Origin: DASVLX01 sp036384655
Lineage (GTDB): Bacteria; Actinomycetota; Actinomycetes; Mycobacteriales; Pseudonocardiaceae
Direction: 5' to 3'
Assembly: GCA_036384655.1 (NCBI GenBank)
Contig: DASVLX010000309.1
Coordinates: forward strand, 1-43,027
DNA length: 43,027 bases
Part shown: positions 25,970-35,155 of the stretch, in pieces
How the letters are laid out: the number at the start of each line of letters is the position of its first letter
Position numbering within the stretch: position 1 is the first letter of the stretch
The notes under the pieces: model-generated
Database searches by the model: none
The model's input: the letters and a program-made list of their open reading frames with translations, nothing else
Told to the model about the DNA's origin: nothing
Made by a program: the position numbers and the translations under genes

Positions 25970-26761
25970 TCAGTTCCGGCCGGCGGGGGCGGTGGCGGCC
26001 GGAGTCTTCCTGAGGCCGCGGATCTGGTCCATCCGGTGCTTCAGACCCCAACTGCCGACCCGCAGGAACGCCTCCTTGACGATGCCGCCGCTCATCTTCG
26101 ACTCGCCGATGGCCCGTTCGGTGAACGTGATCGGCACCTCGACCACGGTGAACCCGGACTGCAGCGCCCGCCATGCCAGGTCGACCTGGAAGCAGTAGCC
26201 GTGCGAGGCGACCTCGCCCAGCGCCAGCTTCTCCAGCACCCGCCGCCGGTAGGCGCGGAAACCACCGGTGATGTCCCGGATGCCCACGCCCAACGCCATC
26301 TGGCAGTAGATGTTGCCGCCCCGGGAGATCAGCTGCCGGCTCAGCGGCCAGTTGACGGTCCGGCCACCGGGCACATAGCGGGAGCCGAGCACCAGGTCGG
26401 CGTTGTCCAGGGCATCCAGCAACCGGGGCAGGTCCTCGGGAGCATGTGAACCGTCGGCGTCCATCTCCACCAGGACCTCGTAGCCGTGCTCCAGGCCCCA
26501 CCGGAAACCGGCGATATAGGCGGCACCGAGGCCGGCCTTCGCGGTCCGGTGCATCACGTGCACCCGGTCGTCGTCGGCGGCCCGCTGGTCCGCCAGGTCA
26601 CCGGTGCCGTCCGGGCTGCCGTCGTCCACCACGAGCGCGTGTGCCGTCGGCAGCGCCGCCGCCAGCCGATCCAGGATCGGACCGAGGTTGTCCCGCTCGT
26701 TGTAGGTGGGAATGATCACCAGCACCGGCTGTAGCTCGGCGCCGCTGTCAGTCTCCGCCAT
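25970..26761 (-). CDS. Polyprenol-phosphate mannosyltransferase (Ppm1/DPM1-type catalytic domain)
   Basis: 263 aa of GT family 2. Motifs: IIPTYNERDNL (16-26), VVDDGSPDGT (44-53), MDADGSHAPEDL with metal-binding Asp101-x-Asp103, and DITGGFRAYRR further on. It transfers mannose from GDP-mannose to polyprenyl phosphate on the inner face of the membrane, feeding lipomannan and protein mannosylation. There is no membrane domain. In M. tuberculosis Ppm1 is fused to the Lnt domain; here the two are separate genes that overlap by 14 bases (ATG at 26761, lnt stop at 26748), so coexpression is retained. Confidence 0.93.
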   Translation of the reverse strand: MAETDSGAELQPVLVIIPTYNERDNLGPILDRLAAALPTAHALVVDDGSPDGTGDLADQRAADDDRVHVMHRTAKAGLGAAYIAGFRWGLEHGYEVLVEMDADGSHAPEDLPRLLDALDNADLVLGSRYVPGGRTVNWPLSRQLISRGGNIYCQMALGVGIRDITGGFRAYRRRVLEKLALGEVASHGYCFQVDLAWRALQSGFTVVEVPITFTERAIGESKMSGGIVKEAFLRVGSWGLKHRMDQIRGLRKTPAATAPAGRN

Positions 26762-28475
26762 CCGTGTCCTCCTCGCCGGCGGCTGTCACGGGCGCCGGCC
26801 TCTGCGTACTCACTTCTGTCTGTCGGGTGGGTGTCGGCCGGTTTCGGCGGCGGGCCGCGGCGGCGAACACCAGGGCCAGCAGACCCGCGACGACCATGGT
26901 CCATTCGGGCCATTCGCCGACTCGGTCAGAGAGCGTAGTGGTCGACCGCAGAGGCACGCTCATCACCAGGGCCGCCGGGGTGAACAACGTGGTCTGCTGG
27001 GCCACCTCGCCGTTGGGCAACACGATCGCGCTGATCCCGCTCGTGGCCGCGACCACCACTGTCCTGCCGTGCTCCACCGCGCGTTCCTGGTCCATGGCCA
27101 GCTGCTGGTAGGTCATCTCGCTGTGCCCGAACGTGGCGTTGTTGGTGGGCACCGCCAGCAGTGTGCTGCCCGGCACCGACTCACGCACGACATCGTCGAA
27201 CGCGACCTCGTAGCAGGTGTCGATACCCACCCTGGCCGGCCCCATCGGGAACACCACTGGCGCGTTGCCCGGCACGAACCGGCCCGCCATGTTCACGTAG
27301 GAGGTGAACATGGCGAAGAACGACCGCATCGGCATGGTCTCGCCGAAGGGCTGCAGCTTGCGTTTCACGTACTGGTCGACCGGACCCTGGCCGGGTTCCC
27401 AGAGGATCGCCGCGTTCTTCGGGCCGGGCTGCTGGCTGATCACCACCGCGCCGACCTCGGTGGGCGCGCCGATCGCGTCGACGGCCTGGGTGATCTCGGC
27501 GAACGCGTCGGGATTGGCGTAGGGGTCGATGTCGGACGAGTTCTCCGGCCAGATGACCAACTGGGGGCGGGCCACGGTGCCGGCGTTGACCGCGGCGGCC
27601 AGTTTCTCGGTCTCCCTGACGTGATCGTCGAGGACGGCCCGGCGTTGCGCGTTGAAGTCCAGACCCAGCCGGGGCACATTGCCCTGGATCGCGGCGACCG
27701 TGGCGGTGCCCGCGTTCGGGTCGACACCGACCAGCGGCCAGGCGGCCGCCGAGCCCGCGACCGGCACCAGGATCGCCAGCGCCGGGATGACCGCCGACCG
27801 GAGGCGGCCCCACCCGACGCCGGCCGAGCCGGCCGGGCGTGGCCGGCGGATCGGCCACGGCATCAGCCACAGCACCAGCGCGGTCAGGCCGAATCCTGTC
27901 AGCGCGACCGCGAAACCGACCAGTGGTGTGCCGCCGACGGCGGCCAGTGACAGGTATCCGCCGCCGGCCTGCCCGAACGCGACCTTGCCCCACGGGAAGC
28001 CGCCGAACGGGACACGGGCGCGCAGTGCCTCGTCGGCCACCCACAGCAGCGCCGCCCACAGCGGTCCGCCGCGCCGGTCCAGCACCACGGCGATCGCGGC
28101 GCCGCCGACCGCGACGAACACCGACTCGGCCGCCGACAACGGCAGCCAGGCGATCGGCCCGACATACACGCCGGTCCAGGCCAGCAACGGCACCAGGAAA
28201 CCCAGGCCGAAACAGAAGCCGTAGCCGAAGCCCGCGCGTGCCCGCCGCCCGTACAGCGCCAGCCCGAGCATCGCGAACCCCACCGGAGCGAGCCACCACA
28301 ACGGGCGCGGCGGGAAGCTCGCGTAGAGCACCAGCCCGCCGCCGACGGACAGGACCAGCCGCACCAGCGTGCCCCGGCTCGGCAGCAACCGCTTCGGCCA
28401 CGGCCGCCGAGCCCGCCCGCCCGAGCCCCGGGCGGCGGCCTCGGTTCCGGTGTCGGTCACCGTCTGCGTCAGCAC
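26748..28475 (-). CDS. lnt: Apolipoprotein N-acyltransferase
   Basis: 575 aa. N-terminal membrane segments (residues about 40-245) are followed by a nitrilase-like domain with the catalytic triad Glu311 (VIWPENSSD), Lys371 (YVKRKLQPFGE) and Cys421 (GIDTCYEVAF), then a last membrane helix near the C-terminus and a charged tail. It N-acylates the lipid-modified Cys of lipoproteins in the cytoplasmic membrane. Starts at ATG 28475. It is the promoter-proximal gene of the pair with the mannosyltransferase. Confidence 0.96.
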   Translation of the reverse strand: MLTQTVTDTGTEAAARGSGGRARRPWPKRLLPSRGTLVRLVLSVGGGLVLYASFPPRPLWWLAPVGFAMLGLALYGRRARAGFGYGFCFGLGFLVPLLAWTGVYVGPIAWLPLSAAESVFVAVGGAAIAVVLDRRGGPLWAALLWVADEALRARVPFGGFPWGKVAFGQAGGGYLSLAAVGGTPLVGFAVALTGFGLTALVLWLMPWPIRRPRPAGSAGVGWGRLRSAVIPALAILVPVAGSAAAWPLVGVDPNAGTATVAAIQGNVPRLGLDFNAQRRAVLDDHVRETEKLAAAVNAGTVARPQLVIWPENSSDIDPYANPDAFAEITQAVDAIGAPTEVGAVVISQQPGPKNAAILWEPGQGPVDQYVKRKLQPFGETMPMRSFFAMFTSYVNMAGRFVPGNAPVVFPMGPARVGIDTCYEVAFDDVVRESVPGSTLLAVPTNNATFGHSEMTYQQLAMDQERAVEHGRTVVVAATSGISAIVLPNGEVAQQTTLFTPAALVMSVPLRSTTTLSDRVGEWPEWTMVVAGLLALVFAAAARRRNRPTPTRQTEVSTQRPAPVTAAGEEDTDGGD

Positions 28476-28529
28476 CGGCTCAGCCTACGGGCAGAAACCG
28501 TGTGATCGGCGTGCGGAACAGATGAAGGT

Positions 28530-29273
28530 TCAGTGCGTGTCGTCGCCTGGATCGGCCGGCTTACCCGGTAGGGTCGCGGCCACTCCGGCGATGAACCGGT
28601 CGATGATCCGCTCGAACCGGACGTCGGCGTCCAGATGTGGAGTCCGGGCGTCGATCACGACCCGGGACAGGTAGGGGAACTCACCGCTGTCGATGACGCT
28701 CTTGACATAGGGGCCGAAGCGGAGCATCCAGTGTCTGCGATCCAGGCCGGTGCCGCGGATGGCGGCTTCCTCCTGCATCTCGTTCTGCGCGAAGTAGAAC
28801 GAGATGCTGCGCGCCATCTGGGCGATCTCGAGCATCTCGTCGATGTCCAGGCCCAGACCGTCCAGGTGGGCGAGGAATGACTCGAACGCGCGCTGCACGC
28901 GCGGGCCGGGGAACGCGACGCTCGCCTCCAGCACCGGATACCAGGGGTGCGTCAGGACCAGCTGGCGGCTGCGCACGGCGAGTTCGCGCAGCGTGTCCCG
29001 CCAGTCCAGATCATCCGGCAGGGCGAGCGGTTCGGACACGTAGTCGACCATCAGCTCGTGCAGCTCGTCCTTGCCGTGCACGTACCGGTACAGCGACATG
29101 GTGCCGGAGCCGATCTCGGCGGCGACGTGCCGCATGGACACCGCCTCGATGCCGTGTGCGTCGGCGAGGGTGACGGCGGCCTTGGCGATCTGCCCCCTGG
29201 TGTAGGCGGGTGCCTTGCCGCGGCCGGTCACCTCCGGCCGTGCCCAGATGATCACGTTCCGCTCATCGTCCAT
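28530..29273 (-). CDS. TetR-family regulator, probable repressor of itself and the DrrAB-like exporter
   Basis: 247 aa from ATG 29273 (a GTG directly before it is possible). DNA-binding helices: YTRGQIAKAAVTLADAHGIE plus AVSMRHVAAEIGSGTMSLYRYVHGKDEL, then a TetR_C-type ligand domain (DWRDTLRELAVRSRQLVLTHPWYPVLEASVAFPGPRV). The promoter side carries the motif TTGCATACAC at 29291, repeated almost exactly before the ABC exporter at 31101, so both are probably controlled by this protein. TetR proteins with this domain often sense drugs that the exporter removes. Confidence 0.9.
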   Translation of the reverse strand: MDDERNVIIWARPEVTGRGKAPAYTRGQIAKAAVTLADAHGIEAVSMRHVAAEIGSGTMSLYRYVHGKDELHELMVDYVSEPLALPDDLDWRDTLRELAVRSRQLVLTHPWYPVLEASVAFPGPRVQRAFESFLAHLDGLGLDIDEMLEIAQMARSISFYFAQNEMQEEAAIRGTGLDRRHWMLRFGPYVKSVIDSGEFPYLSRVVIDARTPHLDADVRFERIIDRFIAGVAATLPGKPADPGDDTH

Positions 29274-29290
29274 CACGACAGCGATACTAG

Positions 29291-29319
29291 TTGCATACAC
29301 CGTACGCTGTGGGCTACGG
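29291..29319. promoter_or_regulatory. TetR operator candidate, copy 1
   Basis: Contains the inverted repeat GCATAC-ACC-GTACGC (29293-29307). 25 of 29 bases match the copy at 31101-31129. It lies before the TetR gene at 28530-29273 and overlaps the 3' end of the second TetR gene. Confidence 0.65.
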
Positions 29320-30204
29320 GCGCTGCTCATCACCGACCGTGTCCCCGCCGGTCCTCTCCGTCTCCGGGGCCGACGCCATGAGCACGTCGCGGATCGCCGC
29401 GACCTTCGCCGCGTCCCAGGTGAAGTCCGGGTCGGGTTCCAGGAAGGCGTTCGCCAGAGCACCCAGGCCCAGCGCCGGCAGCGACCATTCGGCGGTCTCG
29501 GGTGTGCCGAACGGCCGGGCGGCCGCGCGGTGCCCGGCGATCTCCGGCACGGTCAGCGCCGTCACGACCAGGCCACGCGAGATGGCGTTGAGCAACTCGG
29601 CGAGTGTCTCGTACGTGACGCCGGAGTCCGTGCGCAGCCGGAACCCCAGCAGGCTCGCCATCGCCGTCCACGCCTGCGCGATCCGGACCAGGTGGGCGCG
29701 TTCGGCCTGGGCGAGCGCGGCCTGCACCTGGTCCCGCAGCCCACCGTCGGCCAGGCTCAACAGGGTGGCCTGCAGGGCGAGATAGGTGCGCCAGCCCGGC
29801 GACGCGGACAGGGTCTCGAAGTCCAGCACCGGCAGCTGCCGGAACAGTTCGATGGCGAGCGCGCGGCGGGCCTCGGGGTCATCAAGCCGGTCCAACCGTC
29901 CGGTGATGATGTGCCGGATCAGTTCTATCTCGTCCGTCATGATCCCGGGCACCGGGTCGCGGGCCAGTTCCAGCACCAGATCACTGAAGAACAGATCCTT
30001 ATGCGGCCACCGCCGGTAGGCGCTGCTGCGGGACACGTCGGCCTTCCGGATCACGTCCTCGAACCGGATGTGCTCCAGGCTCACGGTCAGGCCGACCTCT
30101 CGCACCATGGCCATCGCCGCGCTCAGCATCCGCTGCTCGGTCTCGTCCTCCGGCAGCCTGCGCCCGCGCCGCGCCAGGCCCGTCGGTGCCTGCGAATCCA
30201 CCAT
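29314..30204 (-). CDS. TetR-family regulator
   Basis: 296 aa, long for TetR. N-terminal HTH (TEQRMLSAAMAMVREVGLTV, FEDVIRKADVSRSSAYRRWPHKDLFF) and a long helical ligand domain with no other motif. The start is ATG 30204. It is divergent from the YceI-like gene at 30338 over 133 bases, so that gene is its probable target. The space holds CTTGATG and a distant CATCAAG plus repeated GGACT/GACTC words. Distinct from the TetR just downstream, and the two HTH recognition helices differ. Confidence 0.88.
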   Translation of the reverse strand: MVDSQAPTGLARRGRRLPEDETEQRMLSAAMAMVREVGLTVSLEHIRFEDVIRKADVSRSSAYRRWPHKDLFFSDLVLELARDPVPGIMTDEIELIRHIITGRLDRLDDPEARRALAIELFRQLPVLDFETLSASPGWRTYLALQATLLSLADGGLRDQVQAALAQAERAHLVRIAQAWTAMASLLGFRLRTDSGVTYETLAELLNAISRGLVVTALTVPEIAGHRAAARPFGTPETAEWSLPALGLGALANAFLEPDPDFTWDAAKVAAIRDVLMASAPETERTGGDTVGDEQRP

Positions 30205-30337
30205 CGTCTCTCCTACCTCGCCCCCCTCGCGTGCTCTTGATGTACATTACGACTCATTGGGACTTTGGACTCTGTATCTCAAGTTCCATCAAGCCGAGTC
30301 TAGTAGCTGGGAACCCCAAACGGGAGGGAGAAAGGCG

Positions 30338-31072
30338 ATGTCGTACTCACAGACACGCTCCGACCAGGAGCTTCAGCCACAGCGGCCCAAGCGACGGCAC
30401 CACTGGTGGAGGTGGATCGTCGGGGGCATCGTGGTGATCATCGTCCTCGTCATCGGTGGGGCGGTTCTCAGCATCAACGCGCAACCGGCGAAACCGGCGC
30501 TGGCACTGCCCGCCGGCGCCGTCGCGGCACCCACCGGAACCCTCGCCGGCACCTACAACGCCACCACGGGATCCGAGGCCGGCTTCCGGCTCAAGGAGAG
30601 CTTCCTCGGCGCCAGTGACGACGTGATCGGCCGCACGACCAACGTCACCGGCACCGCCGCGGTGGCCGGCAGCCAGCTCAGCACCGCGACCTTCCAGATC
30701 AACCTCGACAGCATCGTGGTCAGCGGCAAGACCAGCCAGCCGCAGCTCGTCCAGAGCCTGAACACCGCGAAGTACCCGGCCGCGACCATCACCCTGACCC
30801 AGCCGGTTACGCTGCCCGCGGAGTTCATCTCAGGCACCACGATCGACCAGACCGTGCCGGCCACCCTCAGCCTCAACGGCACCACCAAGCCGGTCACCGT
30901 GACGCTGACCGCGCGGCGTGACGGCTCGAAGATCGAGGCCGCCGGATCATTGCCGGTCGCGTTCTCCGACTTCAGCATCCAGGGACCGAAGGGCTACGGC
31001 TTCTTCGGATCGCTGTCCACCAACGGAAGCGCCGAGTTCGTCCTGGTCCTGGCGCCCGCGACGGCGGGCTGA
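30338..31072 (+). CDS. Membrane-anchored YceI-like protein
   Basis: 244 aa. A basic N-terminus (KRRHHWWRW) and one membrane helix (IVGGIVVIIVLVIGGAVLS, residues about 27-45) anchor a YceI-type lipocalin-like beta barrel outside the cell: GSEAGFRLKESFLGASDDVIG, ATFQINLDSIVVSG, LNTAKYPAATITLTQPV, PATLSLNGTTKPVTVTL and GSLPVAFSDFSIQGP. YceI proteins bind isoprenoid-type lipids in some species. GGGAGGGAGAAAGG precedes the ATG. Divergent from a TetR gene and followed by the exporter promoter, which suggests a shared response to lipid-like or drug stress (inference). Confidence 0.9.
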   Translation: MSYSQTRSDQELQPQRPKRRHHWWRWIVGGIVVIIVLVIGGAVLSINAQPAKPALALPAGAVAAPTGTLAGTYNATTGSEAGFRLKESFLGASDDVIGRTTNVTGTAAVAGSQLSTATFQINLDSIVVSGKTSQPQLVQSLNTAKYPAATITLTQPVTLPAEFISGTTIDQTVPATLSLNGTTKPVTVTLTARRDGSKIEAAGSLPVAFSDFSIQGPKGYGFFGSLSTNGSAEFVLVLAPATAG

Positions 31073-31100
31073 CGACCGGCGTACGCAGCCGCGAACCTGG

Positions 31101-31163
31101 TTGCATACGCTGTACGCGGTGGGTTACGGTACTTGATGCGTACAACGTACTCATCAAGTACCG
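31101..31163 (+). promoter_or_regulatory. Exporter promoter with TetR operators and a hairpin
   Basis: 31101-31129 repeats the motif near the first TetR gene (GCATAC-GCT-GTACGC at 31103-31117). A second, weaker site GCGTAC-AAC-GTACTC lies at 31138-31152. CGGTACTTGATG (31127-31138) pairs perfectly with CATCAAGTACCG (31152-31163), enclosing the second site. The exporter ATG follows at 31194 with AGGAGGGG. Confidence 0.65.
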
Positions 31164-31193
31164 CTTCGCGTACTCACCAGGAGGGGAATTCCG

Positions 31194-32212
<1,019 letters not shown>

Positions 32213-32216
<4 letters not shown>

Positions 32217-33052
32217 CGACGATCGACACGGCGCTGCCCCGGTCGGCGTCGCCCACCACCGGCGGATGGCGCTGGACACTCGTTGACGGCTGGACCGTCG
32301 TCCGCCGCGATGTCCAGCACCTCCTGCACAACCCGGGCGAGATCATCGGCATGCTGGTGTTCCCGATCATCATGATCGTGATGTTCGGCTACATCTTCGG
32401 CAGCGCCATCCCGATCCCCGGCGGCGGCAACTACCGCGAATACCTGATCCCCGGCATGTTCGTGATGAGCGCGGCGGCGCAGGTCGCGGTGACCATGCAG
32501 AAGGTGGCCGCCGACAACGGAACCGGCCTGATGGAGCGATTTCGTTCCATGCCGATGGCCCGCTCGGCCGTGCCGTTCGGGCAGACCGGCGCCGACCTGT
32601 TCACCGGGGCGCTGGGCCTGGTGGTGATGATCGCCTGCGGCCTGGTCACCGGCTGGCGCATCCACAATGGATTTCCCCAGGCGCTCGCCGCGTTCGGGAT
32701 CGTGCTGCTGTTCGGCTACGCGCTGAACTGGGTCGGCGTGTTCTGCGGATTTATGATCAACAACGAGGATACCGCCGACCGGCTCAGCCCACTGTTCATG
32801 CCGGTCACGATGATTTCCAACACCTTCGTGCCCACCGCCGGCATGCCGACGTGGTTGAGGGATATCGCTGATTGGAATCCGATCTCGGCCGTGGTGGCCG
32901 CCTGCCGGCAGCTGTTCGGTAATCCTGGCGTGGTCGCCTCGGGATCATGGCCGTTGGAACATCCGATCACCGCCAGCATCGGCTGGTCCATCGTGCTGCT
33001 GCTGATCTTCGTCCCGCTGTCCGTCTACCGCTACCGCACCGTCGGCCGCTGA
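32213..33052 (+). CDS. DrrB-type ABC-2 permease
   Basis: 279 aa with about six membrane segments: GMLVFPIIMIVMFGYIFGSAI, FVMSAAAQVAVTM, GALGLVVMIACGLVTG, ALAAFGIVLLFGYALNWVGVFC, LSPLFMPVTMISNTFVPT and IGWSIVLLLIFVPLS. The YLIPGMFVMSAAA phrase is typical of the DrrB daunorubicin-export branch. With the ATPase it should export a hydrophobic compound; no antibiotic gene cluster is in the window, so self-resistance is not implied. Its end overlaps the converging methyltransferase frame. Confidence 0.94.
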
Positions 33053-33933
33053 TGCCTACTTGCTGTTGGCGCTGCCCCTGATCGCCGACACGAACGGCAC
33101 ATAGCCGTTCGTGTCGGCGGCCGCTGGTCGAGCGCCGGCCAGGCGTCCGGAATGCAGAGCGCGTGCCTCGCCGGAATGTCGACGCTTGGGTCGTGATGAA
33201 ACAGCCCGGCTGGGCGAAGATTGCCGGCGGCGGGCATGAAGTCGCCCCACAGCAGGACACGACCGATGAAACCTTCCCCGGCACCGACCTGCACGGCGAC
33301 GATCGGGTGAACGCCGGCGTGCGCGACCGGGGCCACGATCAGTGCGCCGGAACGGAGTTGGTCGAGCCACGCCGGCGGAATGCCAGCGATCCCGCAGGTG
33401 ACGATGATCCGGTCGTAGGGGCCACCGTCGGGGTAGCCGTCGTAGCCGTCGCCGTGGATGACATGCACGCCTTGGTCGATGCCGACAGAACGGATGGCCG
33501 CGGAAGCGCCGGCAGCGGCGTGATCGCCAGCCTCGACGGTCACCACGTCAGTCCCGGTGATGTGGTGGATGAGCGCGGCGTTGTAGCCGGTGCCGGCGCC
33601 AATCTCCAAGACCCGCATGCCGTGAGTCAGGTGGAGAGCCTCGATCATCCTGCCCATCAGCGAGGGAGCCGAACTGGATGAGGGCGGGTCGCCATCCTCG
33701 CCGGTGTGGGTCAGCAGAGCGTTATTGGCGTAGATCAAGTCCAACACGCGGTTGGGCGGGATCGCAACGTCGTCGAGTCGGTATTCGTCGGCTCGGTACC
33801 GGAACCTGTGACGTTCAACGGACGCGAAGGCGGCCTCGACTGCCGGCGAGGTGATGGCGCCGCTGGCACGCAAACCAGCCGCGTACGCGACAAGCCTGTC
33901 AGCCAGCGCGGAGTCAACTCGGTCAGTGGTCAC
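33031..33933 (-). CDS. PIMT-like methyltransferase (isoaspartate methyltransferase family), catalytic half
   Basis: 300 aa from GTG 33933. Residues 1-230 match protein-L-isoaspartate O-methyltransferase folds: PPNRVLDLIYANNALLTH, SLMGRMIEALHLTHGMRVLEIGAGTGYNAALI (SAM loop), VHVIHGDGYDGYP and YDRIIVTCGIAGIPPAWLDQLRSGALIVAP. In actinobacterial relatives this is followed by another domain; here that domain is a separate upstream gene. The last 35 residues run through a perfect 16-bp hairpin and overlap the end of the permease gene by 22 bases. A neighbouring frame ends DTNGYVPFVSAIRGSANSK, so a late frameshift is possible. Some such enzymes modify ribosomal peptides; no precursor is seen. Confidence 0.75.
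   Translation of the reverse strand: MTTDRVDSALADRLVAYAAGLRASGAITSPAVEAAFASVERHRFRYRADEYRLDDVAIPPNRVLDLIYANNALLTHTGEDGDPPSSSSAPSLMGRMIEALHLTHGMRVLEIGAGTGYNAALIHHITGTDVVTVEAGDHAAAGASAAIRSVGIDQGVHVIHGDGYDGYPDGGPYDRIIVTCGIAGIPPAWLDQLRSGALIVAPVAHAGVHPIVAVQVGAGEGFIGRVLLWGDFMPAAGNLRPAGLFHHDPSVDIPARHALCIPDAWPALDQRPPTRTAMCRSCRRSGAAPTASRHQRPTVR
33083..33119. terminator. Hairpin between the exporter and the methyltransferase
   Basis: A perfect 16-bp stem (33083-33098 with 33104-33119) with a five-base loop lies just after the permease stop. It falls inside the reading frame of the methyltransferase tail. Confidence 0.8.
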
Positions 33934-33988
33934 GATCTCGTTCGGTCCTTCCTTCTTTTGACCGCGATGATCCAATTCGGCTGCGCCG

Positions 33989-34399
33989 CTACAGCGGCAG
34001 ATGCCAGGATCGCGCCGTGCGCGGAAGATTCACGATCTGATGACCATCCGGTGTGATGGTGATCGTGAAGTCCTGGGGGTTCGGCTGTCCCAGACGCTCG
34101 AACAGGTCGTGAGCGGTTTCCAACTCATCCCACAGTCGGCGTGTGCCACCCTGCGTGACTGTGTTGGTCGCGTCGACCCGCGTCCATGCCTGGCTGGCAG
34201 GGTCGGTGAGGCAGAAGTACATCGGACCACCCCTGACGATGACGGGTCCTGCCCGCGTTCCCGGCAAGGTCAACTGTGCGAAGAATCGGAACGCCCGCTC
34301 CCGCAACGCGGTCGGGTCGAGGCTCCTTCGGTATTCGTTGCTGGAACTGATGGGCGGTGAGCGCGACCCGGCAATTCGCCATATCGGTGAACAGTCCAA
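33989..34399 (-). CDS. Detached C-terminal domain of a PIMT-like methyltransferase
   Basis: 136 aa from a TTG at 34399 (AGGAGG about 15 bases upstream). From residue 28 the sequence matches what normally follows the PIMT catalytic half in actinobacterial peptide-modifying methyltransferases: LRERAFRFFAQLTLPGTRAG, then MYFCLTDPASQAWTRVDA, TQGGTRRLWDELETAHDLFERLG and DFTITITPDGHQIVNLPR. No SAM motif is present. It lies upstream of the catalytic half on the same strand, the reverse of the usual order, so it is either a split, rearranged gene or a leftover of a second copy. The first 25 residues show no family likeness, so the start is uncertain. Confidence 0.65.
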   Translation of the reverse strand: MDCSPIWRIAGSRSPPISSSNEYRRSLDPTALRERAFRFFAQLTLPGTRAGPVIVRGGPMYFCLTDPASQAWTRVDATNTVTQGGTRRLWDELETAHDLFERLGQPNPQDFTITITPDGHQIVNLPRTARSWHLPL

Positions 34400-34449
34400 T
34401 GGCCAGCTGTTTCTCCTCCTGTTGATCTTCGTGCGACCGTTGGATTCGG

Positions 34450-35052
34450 CTACTGGACCGACGGGTGGTGGAGGGCGGCGCGGGCGAGGGTGGTCGCGAT
34501 GGTGTGGGCGAGGTCGGGGGCTGGTAGGTGCTCGTCCCAGAAGTCACGCTGCCACATCAGGCCGCCGTCGTCGTTGATATAGACGGTTCCCTGGTCGCGT
34601 TCGCCGGTGGTGATGCCGATATCAGCGGAAACGCCGAAGAAAGGCTCGTCCCGGTAGACGATCAGCTCGACGTCGTAGCCGCGGGACTCGAGATCCCTGC
34701 CGACGACTCCCTTCAATGTGACCGCGGCGCTGCAGGCGGGCATTTCCGCGCTGCGGTCGCGAGGTGGGTCGGACAGCAGAGCGGCGGCCATGTCGGCCAT
34801 CTGACGGGCGTCGGCGAACCCACCGTCGTCGGACGTCCACTGCAGTTCGATATCGGCGTAGGCACCGACATACAGGGTGCCGTGCCCTCCCAGGCAGGTG
34901 ATCAGCAGCACCCGTCCGTCAGTGTCCGTGCTGTCGGGTTCGGTGACACGGAAGCCTTGAGCCGTAAGGCATTCAGCGGTCAGATGTGCCAACTCTCCAA
35001 CCTTCAACGGCGTGTCGGCGTCGCGGTCAAGATCTGTGGCGGTCATGAGCAT
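34450..35052 (-). CDS. Conserved hypothetical protein
   Basis: 200 aa from ATG 35052, or 198 from ATG 35046. Recognisable segments: LKVGELAHLTAECLTAQGFRV, LLITCLGGHGTLYVGAYADIEL, then RGYDVELIVYRDEPFFGVSAD and GTVYINDDGGLMWQRDFWDE. The mixed alpha/beta pattern with a Trp-rich C-terminus resembles unassigned proteins of actinomycetes. No export signal. It precedes the two methyltransferase pieces on the same strand and is divergent from the XRE gene. Function unknown. Confidence 0.75.
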   Translation of the reverse strand: MLMTATDLDRDADTPLKVGELAHLTAECLTAQGFRVTEPDSTDTDGRVLLITCLGGHGTLYVGAYADIELQWTSDDGGFADARQMADMAAALLSDPPRDRSAEMPACSAAVTLKGVVGRDLESRGYDVELIVYRDEPFFGVSADIGITTGERDQGTVYINDDGGLMWQRDFWDEHLPAPDLAHTIATTLARAALHHPSVQ

Positions 35053-35155
35053 TAGGTTGCACTACGTGCCGTACTGTGCGCAGCAAGTTAATGGCTGGTG
35101 TACCAAGACACCCGCTGGGTGTGACAAGTCCTCATGGGATGTGCGGGGGTGCTAG

